A stretch of 64,000 nucleotides of DNA from Amblyomma americanum (lineage: Eukaryota > Arthropoda > Arachnida > Ixodida > Ixodidae), in contig NC_135498.1 of the NCBI RefSeq assembly GCF_052857255.1, forward strand, positions 160,131,124 to 160,195,123, written 5' to 3'. A program made the position numbers and the translations under genes. The first letter of the stretch is position 1; every line of letters starts with the position of its first letter. Below are positions 9,462-19,974 of the stretch, in pieces. Under the pieces are notes generated by a model. It did no database searches. It had not been told where the DNA came from and worked only from the letters and a program-made list of their open reading frames with translations.

Positions 9462-10813
9462 ATGTTCCGGACGCCCCCTTCAAGTCGTGAAGCCAGCCCT
9501 GAGCGCTTCGCACCCGAGGACGAGCCAGCAGCTCAGCGAGCCAGCCGACGTCTCCAGGGAGAGGAGCCTGAGTTCGGGAAACTGCCGGACCGCACCAGAC
9601 AGCGAAAAGACGCGGCTACGAGCACCGCAACCTCACCGAAGATGTCGACACCGATCATACTGCAGCAGCCGCGGGTGCCGCCAACTTTCAATAGATCCCT
9701 AGGCGAAGACCCTGAAGAATGGTTGGACCAATTTGAGCGCGTGGCGTCATTCAACAAGTGGGATGATGCGGCAAAGATTGGACACGTTTTCTTCTCATTG
9801 GATGGCTCCGCACGCACGTGGTACGAAAACTACGAGTCGTCCCTTACGACATGGGAGCTATTCAAGAGAGAACTATTGAAGGTATTCACCAGTGTCGTGA
9901 GGAAAGAAAGAGCCGAACGACTCCTCGAGTCCAGGATCCAGCTTCCGAATGAGCCCGTCCGCAGTTACGTCGAGGAGATGAAGCGCCTATTTCGCCGCGC
10001 CGATCCCGGGATGACCGAGGAAAAGAAAGTTCAGTTTTTATTGGCGGCGTAAAAGAACAACTCTTTGCAAGCCTCGTCCGCCAGCCGCCAAAAACAGTCG
10101 AGGAGTTTATGCAAGAAGCACGCACGATTGAGAATACCCTCGACGTTCGAGCTCAGCAGTACAATCGCCCTTCCTCTGCCTGTGCAATCCGGTCGGACAC
10201 GCCGGCCACCACCAGCGACAGCTTGCGGGAAGTTATCCGCGAAATCGTCCGAGAGGAGCTACGCCGATTACTGCCATCTTCCCCACAGCCACAAGCAGCG
10301 ACTCTGATGGATGTGGTACGGGAAGAAGTGCAACAGGCACTTGGCACCCCGACGGCCACAGAACCCCAGGCCATGACCTACGCCGCTGCAGTAAGGACTG
10401 CTCAGCCCCAACGACAACCCCCACGTCCTCCCCGAGATGAGCCACTTGGTCCACAACGCCGCCTCCCAGCCCCCGCCCGCCCAGCCTATGACCGACCCTC
10501 AAGCCCCAGGAAATGCGACGCCTGGAGGACTTCCGACAACCGGCCGTTGTGCTTCTATTGCGGTGAGGCCGGCCATATTCTTCGTCACTGCCCGTACCGA
10601 CGTATCGGTCTTCGAGGATTTGCCGTTAACGCCCCACGACCACGCTTCGGACAACGTCCGCACGAAATCGACGAGTACCTGCGTCGAGAAGAGTACACGC
10701 CGAACCGCTTTTCGCGCTCACCATCGCCGTCAACCTCGTGCTTTGCGTCGCCACGCCGCAGCTACGCAGCCGCGGTACGAGGAAGGTCTCCCAGCCCCCG
10801 TAGGGGAAACTAA
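9462..10813 (+). pseudogene. gag: Gypsy-A gag, with one internal frameshift
   Basis: The first half (9462-10052) encodes a retrotransposon gag capsid region: PPTFNRSLGEDPEEWLDQFE, then a DGSARTWYENYES block and VRSYVEEMKRLFRRADPGMT. The frame ends early at LLAA-stop because one base is missing near 10043. The rest continues one frame over with EEF, MQEARTIENTL, a helical REVIREIVREELRRL block, and an alanine/proline-rich stretch. The nucleocapsid CCHC knuckle follows (CFYCGEAGHILRHC, about 10552-10593), then an SPSPRRGN tail ending at TAA 10811-10813. Gag forms the particle that packages the element's RNA. An earlier in-frame Met (MSTPIILQQP, 9642) is an alternative start. The end of gag overlaps the start of pol by a few codons, at the frameshift signal described separately. 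Confidence 0.88.
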
Positions 10814-10842
10814 AGAAAGCAACCTCTGGAGATGAGGTTGCT
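10804..10842 (+). promoter_or_regulatory. Predicted -1 ribosomal frameshift signal at gag-pol junction
   Basis: The heptamer GGGAAAC (10804-10810) lies in the X-XXY-YYZ register of the gag frame, directly before the gag stop codon TAA (10811-10813). Seven bases separate it from a perfect 9-bp stem, AGCAACCTC (10818-10826) with GAGGTTGCT (10834-10842), closed by a 7-base loop TGGAGAT. A slip of -1 at the heptamer enters the frame of pol, which is open from 10804 onward. Loop bases TGGAG could also pair with CTCCA at 10865-10869 to make an H-type pseudoknot. GGGAAAC is a known -1 slippery heptamer in retroviruses. Confidence 0.8.
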
Positions 10843-13800
10843 CAAGAGCGAAACGCCGAAGATCCTCCACCGACCACGCCCCATGAAGACGCTGCACCCG
10901 CGACGCCGCATGGAGGACCGGCACTCGCTGCACAAACGCCTCACACAATGAGAACCCCGACCACGACGCAGGCTGCCTTGAAAACGACGCCGCTACCCAG
11001 AAGAGCTTCGACCATACGCCCCACCCGCGACTCGCATACCCGACGAAGCCGTGACCCGACGCCGAGAGCGACATGCAATGCAAGAGCCAGGACCTCCGCT
11101 ATCGGCGGCCGGAAAGTTACCGCTCTAGTCTACACAGGAGCCGATTACTCGGTGATGAATGGAAAATTCGCTGCGCAGCTGAGAAAAGTCACAACGGCTT
11201 GGGACGGCCCACAAATTCGCACCGCTGGGGGCCACCTCATTACGCCATCAGGACAATGCACAGCGCGAGTGACTGTCAAAGGACATACCTATCCTGCGAC
11301 CTTTGTTGTGCTACCGCAATGCTCCCGCGAAGTGATCTTGCGTATGGATTTCCTTAATGAGCATCAGGCGATCATCGACCTGCGATCCAAGCTGATCACG
11401 CTTTCGACGGACGAAGCCATAGCTTCGATGAAAACTCGGGAAAATCACGTTGCCCTAAGTGTCCTGGAAGAAGAAGTGAGCGTCCCACCCCGTTCAAGCG
11501 TTATCGTGACCGTAGGCGCCACGAAAGCCATAAACACTGAAGCCATCATCGAGGGGAACATGCAGTTGCTACTAGACCGAGGAATCAGCATCGCAAGAGG
11601 CATCGCACATTTCCGCAATGGCCAGGCCGAAGTACCGCTGACTAACTTCAGCGAAGAATACCGGCATATTAACAGAGGAACGACGATTGCTTTCTACGAC
11701 GAAATAACTGACGTACGAGATTCCTTCGCCATCTCCGACCCCTCCGCAGAAGATCCGCCTGACCAAGAGAACTCGCCCACTTTCGACATCAACCCAGCCC
11801 TGCACCGGAACAGACAAGACCAGATCCGCAATGTGCTTCAAAACTACAGTGAGTGCTTTTCGACATCGCCGAAGGTGCGACAGACGCCAATTGCCAAGCA
11901 TCGCATTATAACGGATCAACACGTCCGACCTCTCCGTCAAAGCCCCTACCGTGTGTCACCGCGAGAACGACAAGCCATCCGGGACCAAGTCGAAGAAATG
12001 CTTCGCGACGACGTCATCCAGCCTTCAAACAGCCCATGGGCGGCACCGGTTGTTCTAGTGAGAAAGAAAGACTTCGCACTTCAATTTTGCGTGGATTACC
12101 GCCGCTTGAACAACATAACAAAGAAGGACATCTACCCCCTCCCCCGTATCGACGACACATTGGACAACCTCTGCAACGCCAAATATTTCTTATCGATGGA
12201 CCTCAAGAGCGGCTACTGGCAAATTGAGGTCGACGAAAGAGATCGCGAGAAGACAGCATTCATAACTCCGGATGGGCTGTATGAGTTCAAGGTGATGCCA
12301 TTTGGTCTCTGTTCCACACCAGCGACGTTTCAGCGAGTAATGGATACAGTGCTGGCAGGCCTGAAGTGGCAGATTTGTCTGGTATATTTAGATGACGTCG
12401 TTGTCTTCGCCTCGAACTTTGAAGAGCACCTCAAAAGACTTCGAACAGTACTAGACGCAATCAAGTCGTCTGGCCTAACCTTGAAAGCAGAGAAATGCCA
12501 CTTTGCCTACGAAGAGCTGCTGTTTCTGGGCCACATAGTTAGCAAGGAAGGAGTACGCCCAGACCCGCAGAAAACAGCCGCTATTGAACAGTTTCAACCG
12601 CCGGCCGATAAGAAAGCAGTGCGCAGATTTCTCGGACTATGCGCATATTACCGACGTTTTGTGAAAAACTTTTCGCGCATCGCCGAGCCCCTGACCCAAC
12701 TGACGAAGGCAGACGTGCCCTTTAAATGGGAAGCGCCGCAAGCAGAAGCCTTCAAGGAACTTCAGCGTCGTTTACAGTCCCCACCGATCCTTGCGCATTT
12801 TGATGAAAACGCCGATACTGAAGTTCATACCGACGCAAGCAGCGTGGGACTAGGCGCCGTTCTCGTTCAAAAAAGTGACGGGCTGGAGAAGGTCATCGCA
12901 TACGCTAGCCGTTCCCTTTCCAAGGCCGAGGCTAACTATTCGACCACTGAGAAGGAGTGCCTTGCCCTCATCTGGGCTACGTCGAAATTCCGCCCCTACC
13001 TCTACGGACGGCCGTTCAAGGTGGTCAGCGACCACCACGCACTCTGCTGGCTTGCCAATTTGAAGGATCCCTCTGGCCGACTCGCTCGATGGAGTCTGCG
13101 TCTCCAGGAGTTTGACGTCACCGTCGTTTACAAGTCCGGACGCAAGCACACTGACGCCGATTGCCTCTCACGAGCCCCTGTAGATGCACCGCCGCTGGAC
13201 GACGATGAGGACGCCTTCCTGGGACCCATCAGCGCAAGCTCTTTTGCTCAGCAGCAACGCTCGGACCCCAACCTAAAAGGCCTCATCGAGTACCTGGAAG
13301 GCAAGGTTTCTTCACCCCCCGCTTCATTCAAGCAAGGACTGTCTTCTTTCTGTGTGCAGAATGAGGTCCTTGTGAAGAAGAACTTTACAGCGAACAAAAC
13401 AGCCTACCTCCTTGTTGTACCTACTTGTCTCCGCGAAGAAGTTCTACAGGCTTCACACGACGAGCCGACAGCTGGACATCTCGGGTTTACTCGCACCCTC
13501 CGCCGCATTCAAGACAAGTATTACTGGCCCCGACTGTCTGCCGATGTCGCACACTATGTGAAAACATGCCGAGATTGTCAGCGACGAAAGACTCCTCCCA
13601 CACGACCAGCAGGATTTCTGAACCCCATTGAACCTCCCTCAAGACCCTTTCAGCAGATTGGCATGGACTTGCTTGGCCCTTTTCCAACGTCAACATCTGG
13701 AAATAAGTGGATCATCATAGCGACCGACTACCTGACCCGCTACGCCGAGGCGAAAGCCCTACCGAACGGAACAGCAGCAGAAGTGGCCAAATTTTTCGTG

Positions 13801-14127
13801 GAGTGCATTCTTCTTCGACACGGCGCCCCCGATGTGCTCATCACGGACAGAGGAACAGCATTTACGGCGGAACTCACGCAAGCCATCCTGCGCTACAGCC
13901 AAAGCAGCCACCGGTGGACAACTGCATACCATCCGCAGACCAACGGACTGACCGAGCGCCTGAACAAAACCATCGCCGATATGCTCGCTATGTATGTCGA
14001 TGCCGAACATAAAACCTGGGATGTCATCCTGCCTTACGTCGTCTTCGCCTACAACACCGCAGTGCAGGAGACCACCCAGATGACGCTTTTAGGCTCGTCC
14101 ATGGCAGGGATGCCACGACCACGCTAG
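10804..14127 (+). pseudogene. pol: Gypsy-A pol: protease, RT, RNase H, integrase
   Basis: This long open frame has no need of its own Met because it is entered by frameshift; the first ATG is at 10948. Domains in order, numbered from that ATG: retropepsin near 61-70, where the D of the usual DTG is Tyr (VYTGADYSV); and reverse transcriptase at about 340-530 with VDYRRLNN, DLKSGYWQIEV, MPFGLCSTPATFQ and the catalytic YLDD near 481. RNase H follows at about 620-740 with HTDASSVGLG and YSTTEKECLA, then an integrase zinc finger (HLGF..C..C near 13480-13580). The integrase core has Asp in MDLLGPF, Asp in ITDRGTAF and Glu in TNGLTERLNK. The reading frame breaks after ETTQMT at about 14085 and stops at 14127. 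With the protease active site and the integrase end both damaged, this copy is probably not autonomous. Confidence 0.92.
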
Positions 14128-14501
14128 ACGCCATGCTGCCCAACGTTACAGAAGAAGAGAACGTCGACGTTGCCGCCTACCTTCAACGCGCAGAAGAAGC
14201 TCGAAGGCTTGCCCGATTACGGATCAAAGATCAGCAGCGATCCGACGCCAGACGCTACAACCTACGAAGACGCAACGCGGAATACAAGCCAGGAGACCAA
14301 GTCTGGGTGTGGACGCCCATTCGCCGCCGTGGATTGAGTGAAAAGCTTTTGCGCCGCTATTTCGGCCCGTACAAGGTTCTTCGTCGGCTGGGTGAACTGG
14401 ATTATGAAGTCATCCCTGACGCAATGACTGCATCCCAGCGACGCCGCGTACGACCAGAAGTTGTCCATGTAGTCCGTCTGAAGCCGTATTATGCGCGCTA
14501 A
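14084..14501 (+). pseudogene. Gypsy-A integrase C-terminal (GPY/F) part, out of frame
   Basis: The continuation of pol after a 1-nt frame change. It contains a charged helical stretch (EEARRLARLRIKDQQ), then GDQVWVW, then the GPY/F module signature RYFGPYKVLRRLGE, and ends VHVVRLKPYYAR before a TAA at about 14499. The GPY/F module is the usual C-terminus of gypsy integrases. No chromodomain follows. Confidence 0.85.
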
Positions 14502-14600
14502 AGGCCGCTGCATTTCCATGCTCTATTTTCGCAAGATCCGTTTTTTTTTTCCCTTACTAGTCGCATTATTTGTTTTAATGCATCGGGTCGATGTTTCTTT

Positions 14601-14610
14601 GAGAGGGGAG
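14601..14610 (+). promoter_or_regulatory. Gypsy-A polypurine tract
   Basis: GAGAGGGGAG ends three bases before the 3' LTR, the expected plus-strand priming site. Confidence 0.85.
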
Positions 14611-14613
14611 TAA

Positions 14614-14983
14614 TGCCGCGAATATTTGCAGTGTTTATTCGTTTTTCAAATCTGCCGCGACACCACCTTATCACTTTGTTTGCGACGCAAGACGCGACTA
14701 GATTTATCTCGATTGATCGCAGCCAGGCAAAGCTGATTCTACGTTTTTCCGGAATGTTCTAGTAACTTTGCGCCCTTTATCTCGAATGTTCGCTATCAGC
14801 TTTAAATTGAGCACGGCCGACAGCGGCGGGCATTCTGTTCGACGACCGCCGAGCACGCTTGTCGCTTCGCCGCCGCCGAGTGATTCAGTCCATTTTGGGT
14901 GCAAGTCAGCCTAATAAACAGTTCTTTTAGAAGACCCTTTCGTCCGTCTTCATCGCTGCTTCGACTGCCGTCACCACTACGTG

Positions 14984-14986
<3 letters not shown>
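14614..14986 (+). repeat. Gypsy-A 3' LTR
   Basis: Same 373-bp length and ends as the 5' LTR. The differences seen are one in 'ctacgt(g/t)ttccgg', one in 'gccgag(t/c)acgc' and one in 'cgtctt(t/c)atcg'. Confidence 0.95.

Positions 14987-15074
<88 letters not shown>
14987..15074. repeat. (TA)n microsatellite, third part
   Basis: TA repeat resuming after the Gypsy-A 3' LTR. Confidence 0.95.
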
Positions 15075-15077
<3 letters not shown>

Positions 15078-16404
15078 TAAAAAACCTTTTCCATTTTTCT
15101 CACTTTCAACCCCTCTGAATTCTGTCCTCTCAGCCCTTAGTACGAAAAGACCAGAATTTCATCTAGTTTAGCAAAAAAAGGTGCAGGAAAAAATGCTTTT
15201 CAGACTTGTGGTTTCAGTTTCCACGCCGCCGGCTGCACCGCGCCCACGACGCCGTCGTTATGAACGGACAAGGCGCACACCTCTACTTGCCATACTAACG
15301 TTGGGCTGACTGGACTCGAGCAGACTCGGACGAGGTCATAACGATGACGCATGCGACAGGCCAGACCGTGGGGCCGGACGATGTTTCTCGGCGCTACTTG
15401 CGTCTCCCGGTAGATTGCGTGTTCATTGCGAAAATAGGCTGAGGAAGTGACAGGTGAGCAAGCTTCAGCGATTGTGGTTGGAGAACTGGCATTGGGCGCC
15501 CATCGACAGAGATCAAACGCACGCAGGAGAAGTGGTAATTATGAGTAGAAGTCGGCAACTGACACCGCTGGTCTTTTCATCGGCGGTTCTTCTACTCTCT
15601 ATTTTATCTCGTTTGCGCTCAGTCTTCGCCTTGCGTTTAAAACTCCAGGGAAGTAGTTGCAATAGCAAAACGCTATCTGCCTTTTTTTCTGGCCGAGTGA
15701 AGCTTTGCTTTCCTTCTGTATATACCACATGCAAGTTATTGAACGACCTTTTTCACCACTCCCATAAGGTTACTCGATGTGATGCCGACATAAAAAATGA
15801 GTTTTTTTTCTGTGATAGCATAGTTGGTGCAATCCAGGCATAGACCAAATTCGGGGCCATGACTGCAGACGTTTAAAGCAATTTCGCGTGTAATCTGCTC
15901 GCATGCGATGCTCCAATAGTGAAACGTAAAAAGAGGTCTACGTCCTGAAAGGCATGCAATTCGGCTGATGACGATGAAGCTGGTCGGCAGATATGTGCGG
16001 TGTCACTCAGCTATGTAGCTGCGTGATAACTAAAGCATAGTACAGCGACACAGGCTGCAATGTATGTGTTGAGTAAGATGACGAGCTGTTCCCTGGCGTG
16101 CGTTACGTTAATGTTCGTGCAGTCGACATTTTTCAGAAACTTTCCGCAAGACGCCGGTTCGTTACAGACGATGCCAACATTACAATGTCTGCATCTTTTC
16201 TTTTCGTGAATGCTGCAATTTTACCTTTGGTTTTCAGCTGGACGACTTGGCGTGCATAGAAAACAGTCATGAGATGAAAGAAAAAAAAATCTCCCCGACA
16301 TGAACGCAGCGCTCAGTTTTCTTTACATTATGTGAAATCGGATGAATATATGGTGAGTACGGGGGCAAGCTTCCCTGTGTGTCCAGGACTGCAAATTTAC
16401 ATAC
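15075..16404. other. Intron sequence, nothing recognised
   Basis: A 129-codon plus-strand frame at 15454-15843 has no motif I recognise and an irregular composition. I see no reason to call it a gene. The rest of the stretch shows no repeat ends or RNA-like sequence. Confidence 0.4.
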
Positions 16405-16580
16405 ATGCCTCCGTGGTGGCTCAGTAGTTATGGTGGCATGTCGATGGAGGCAAAATACTAGATGCCCGTGTAATGTGCTATGCCGCTCTTAATGAACCTC
16501 AGGTGGTCGAAATTATCCGGAGCCCTCTACTACAGCTTTCCTCGTAGCCTGAGTCGCTTTGCCACGTTATACCGTGTAAA
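16405..16580 (+). repeat. Ruka-like SINE with internal deletion
   Basis: Starts 'gcctccgtggtggctcagtag', then jumps from the head to 'cgatggaggcaaaatactag', 'tggtcgaaattatccggagc' and 'cgtagcctgagtcgctttg'. About 40 bases containing the B box are missing. Confidence 0.8.
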
Positions 16581-16747
16581 ACCAAATCCGAACGTTTACA
16601 TACCTGACTACGTAATAAATGCTGCGTGACAGCAAGCAGTAGTGTTAGATATCCTGGCTGTCTCATACCTATTTGTGCGCGACCAATGCCTCCAGGTGGT
16701 CAAACGCCATCCTTATCAAACTGAATCGAGCACGCAGTGATTCAACT

Positions 16748-16975
16748 ACTGCCGAGGAGGCTCAGTGGTTCTGCTCACCCGAAAGATGCGGGCTCAATCC
16801 CGGCCGCGGCGGTCGCATTTTGATGGAGACGAAATTCTGGAGGCCCATGCACTGTGCGACTTCACTGAATGTTAAAGAACCGCAGGTGGACGAAATTATC
16901 CACAGCCCTTTACTACGGCGTCCATGATTGCCAAAGTTGCTCTGGGACGTTAATGGCCCATAAACTAAACCACAA
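16748..16975 (+). repeat. Ruka-like SINE, nearly full length
   Basis: Head 'ctgccgaggaggctcagtgg' and B-box region 'gcgggctcaatcccggccg', then 'tggagacgaaattctggagg', 'taaagaaccgcaggtggacg', 'cacagccctttactacggcg' and 'gggacgttaatggcccataa'. It lies just downstream of exon 1 of the LRAT-like gene, inside the intron. Confidence 0.88.
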
Positions 16976-17075
16976 GAACATATAAGATGCAAAAATCCTC
17001 TGGTTTCTTGAGTGAATACCAATAAAATGACTTGCCTCGTTGATTTGCGGTCTTTCTGCCCGCGGCAGCGCTCAC

Positions 17076-17357
17076 CTTGTAAGTGTAGGTCTCTTCGAAG
17101 GCGGCGCTCTTCTTCCAGTATCGGCGGCCCGTCAGGTCCCCCGCGTGGTCCATGTCGGCGTCGCAGATAAGCACCTCGTCCTCGCCGTAGTCGAAGACCA
17201 GCAGCCAGTGCTTCTCCCACGACTCGCCGCGCGCCGACCGGGATGTCGAGGCGAAGAACGAGAGGACGTTCAGGGCACTGCCCCCCAAATCCCTCTGCAT
17301 AATGGGGGTGCTGCAGAGGTACACATCACACCGGTCCGGGTGCGTGTATCTCGACAT
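17076..17357 (-). CDS. LRAT/NlpC-P60-like protein, first coding exon
   Basis: A 94-codon exon starting at ATG 17357 (MSRYTHPDRC) and ending ..TYTYK at a strong donor (AAG|GTGAGC, intron from 17075) in phase 0, matching the acceptor at 7590. Third codon positions are almost all G or C, as expected for a conserved tick gene and unlike the surroundings. The segment EKHWLLVFDYG (His about residue 50), followed by VLICDADMD, resembles the catalytic-His strand and next strand of the LRAT/NlpC-P60 circularly permuted papain fold. Members of that fold act as acyltransferases, phospholipases or thiol hydrolases. The matching Cys motif is in the exon at 7305-7589. I saw no in-frame upstream Met and no signal peptide. 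A further small exon inside the 9.5-kb intron cannot be excluded. The substrate is unknown. Confidence 0.68.
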
Positions 17358-18599
17358 GCCAAACGTCCTAAATCCCGCCCTTCGACCTAGTGAAGGCCGG
17401 GAACGACGTTAAGCGCCGGCGACCTGCGTCTATTCTGGCGGATGCGAGCGCGAGATAGATGCCGGTTCGGAGCCTCGGAAGCAGGAACGTGGCAAACCTG
17501 CGTCCGGTCTCCTCCTGCTCGTCTGCAGCGAGAACGAACCTCTCATTGCTTCTCGTAAGCCATTTTGCTGCGATAACGTAGGGTCGCTCCTGTGAGCAGT
17601 GATACGCAACGCCCACCTGAGCCAGATATCCGTTCCCTTTGGTCGAACTGTGTGCGCCCTCTCCCCTACCGCACTGGACATAAAGGTATACAGCGCGGGC
17701 GCGAAAGCGGTAGAAGACAAAGCAAGATTCATTTGCGCGTTCGTGCTATTGCATATGATTTTTTTTGTTTTTTAGTCCTTGTATGATCTATATATCGTAC
17801 TGCTACCCAAGACCTGTAATACAGGATGACAGTGCTCGCTTAATAAAGTAACAAAATAATCTGAGAAAAATCAGAAAATGGTAGTTTGAAAGTGCAACCA
17901 CTAAAGGGGTGAAACTCCGGTGGTTTCGGTGGAAGAAAAAGAAGCTGTTTCCGCACGAGTTGCTTTTATTGGCGATTACGCAGAGTTGCTGCAACTGGCG
18001 CGTCAGTGTTCGCCGCTAGCTTGACATGATGTGTTCCTCCATTTCGGCATTGCCGTGGTGTGGAGAGATAAAGAGGAAAGGAAGGGATGTGTACGAGAGC
18101 ACGATTCCGCTTGGGTTTCTTATACTGCGGGAAAGGATAGGGCAGCTGTAAGTACAACAGCGAGAACCGGAAACAGCACACGCTATCAGCATCGTTACAG
18201 ACGAGAATCTTGAGAGGGAAGCGCAACAGGGACACGGAACCCAGAAGTAACACTGAAGACAGGACGGGCGCCCATCCTGTCTCAAAAGGCTCTTGATTTT
18301 AATCGCTAGCGACGCCCTAATAACCGGCTAGCATCTCGCATTCGCTCGCCGCGTTCGCCGTACTGCTAAGGATGTTGCGCTCTTGAGAGACGCAGGCATG
18401 AACGCTCTCCACAACTAAACCGCCAGATCGTTCGCAGTCAAGTTTCTAGTAAAGGTGACACTTAGCGTTCGCTTTATGCGTTTGCATTTGTGTGCAGTAC
18501 CTGCTGGTTTTGTCCAAATTATATGGAAGTGCCAGGCACTCAGAATACTAGCCACAAGAAGCAGATTTTGGGAGCGGAAGTCATTGATTCGCCACATGA
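17358..18599. other. GC-rich upstream region of the LRAT-like gene, then nothing recognised
   Basis: The first 350 bases upstream of the ATG are GC-rich and open in two minus-strand frames, plausibly 5' UTR or promoter. I see no clear TATA box. From 17740 on there is AT-rich sequence and short unrelated frames. Confidence 0.4.
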
Positions 18600-19395
18600 T
18601 TGCACCGAAAAAAATGTGGTGGAAACAGTCTAATCAGCAAACTGAGCTGCATAACTGGAATTTTAAATCGCAATTGCTATACTCTTCCAAAAAAAGTTAA
18701 ACTAATGGTCTATAACGCTCTCTTTGTTTCCCACCTAAACTACTCTCATTTAGTCTGGGGAACATCAACAAAAACTAATCTGTTGAAGCTTGAAAGGCTA
18801 CAGAAAAAAAATAGTACGAATAATTGAAAACGTTGAATACACAGCGCCTTCTTCAGATATCTTTGCTTCGCTTAATTTATTGAAAGTAAGAAATATTTAC
18901 GAATACAAATTATGCAGGCAGTACCGTTTAAGTGTCCAGCGAGAGAGTACAGTTTTTACTGAAATGGCAGAACTAAAACCCAATTATCCCATCTACAGCA
19001 CCAGAACTCCAGAACGATGGAAAGTTCCAAAATGTCGTACTGCCTATGGACAACAAACACTCCGGTATAACCATCCGCGATTATTGAATGCTGCAGAAAA
19101 AGAAGGCGCTGATGTATCCAATATGTCTCTTCCAAATATGTACAAATATTTTGCTACTCATACTCTTTTTTGTGTATGAACGCACAGGTCTATATGTTCA
19201 ATTACATTGCATTGTTTACTTTTCAAAAAAAAAATGTTTTTCCAGGAGTCCAAACCCAGTGTTCTATTGAAACTCTTATTTAGGCTTATTTTATTTTGTG
19301 ATGTGATATAGTGCTGTTTATTTTTTTTTTCCTCTTTGCAACAAAAAAAAATGTGACTGTCTATTGTCCCGCTCTGCTGCTGTATGCACTGTAAG
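18600..19395 (+). mobile_element. LINE 3' end, 5'-truncated and frameshifted
   Basis: The plus strand encodes the last part of a non-LTR reverse transcriptase: LSCITGILNR, then TLPKKVKLMVYNALFVSHLN with SHLVWG, then IIENVEYTAPSSDIFASLN, and a C-terminus ending YKYFATHTLFCV at 19179. One extra A in the run at about 18806 shifts the frame (18600-18810, then 18811-19179). An A- and T-rich 3' UTR follows to about 19395, shortly before the (TATG)n array. The polymerase core and endonuclease are absent. Confidence 0.75.
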
Positions 19396-19455
19396 GGGGC
19401 GGAGGATTTTTCAAGCCACAAATGTACGGCTTTTCCCTCCGCCTCCTTCCACTTC

Positions 19456-19974
19456 TGTATGTATGTATGTATGTATGTATGTATGTATGTATGTATGTAT
19501 GTATGTATGTATGTATGTATGTATGTATGTATGTATGTATGTATGTATGTATGTATGTATGTATGTATGTATGTATGTATGTATGTATGTATGTATGTAT
19601 GTATGTATGTATGTATGTATGTATGTATGTATGTATGTATGTATGTATGTATGTATGTATGTATGTATGTATGTATGTATGTATGTATGTATGTATGTAT
19701 GTATGTATGTATGTATGTATGTATGTATGTATGTATGTATGTATGTATGTATGTATGTATGTATGTATGTATGTATGTATGTATGTATGTATGTATGTAT
19801 GTATGTATGTATGTATGTATGTATGTATGTATGTATGTATGTATGTATGTATGTATGTATGTATGTATGTATGTATGTATGTATGTATGTATGTATGTAT
19901 GTATGTATGTATGTATGTATGTATGTATGTATGTATGTATGTATGTATGTATGTATGTATGTATGTATGTGTGT
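19456..19974. repeat. (TATG)n microsatellite, about 129 copies
   Basis: About 519 bases of uninterrupted 4-bp repeat. The long MYVC and HTYI open frames on the two strands arise because a tetranucleotide repeat has no stop in several frames; they are not genes. Confidence 0.97.

Larger units (their letters stand above)
9062..14986 (+). mobile_element. Gypsy-A: nearly complete young Ty3/gypsy retrotransposon
   Basis: A 5,925-bp element with two 373-bp LTRs, a primer-binding site, gag, pol in another frame and a polypurine tract. It sits inside a TA microsatellite, so its target duplication (probably ATAT) cannot be told from the repeat. By eye the LTRs differ at only three positions (about 0.8%), which suggests a recent insertion. 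It is nevertheless damaged in three ways: a 1-nt loss in gag near 10043, a 1-nt change of frame near 14085 in the integrase, and Tyr in place of the catalytic Asp of the protease. It lies in the intron of the minus-strand LRAT-like gene, antisense to it. Confidence 0.95.

Noticed and set aside
17368..17732. Minus-strand ORFs upstream of the LRAT-like exon 1
   Set aside because: Two frames are open in the same GC-rich stretch and neither connects in frame to the exon. More likely 5' UTR or promoter.
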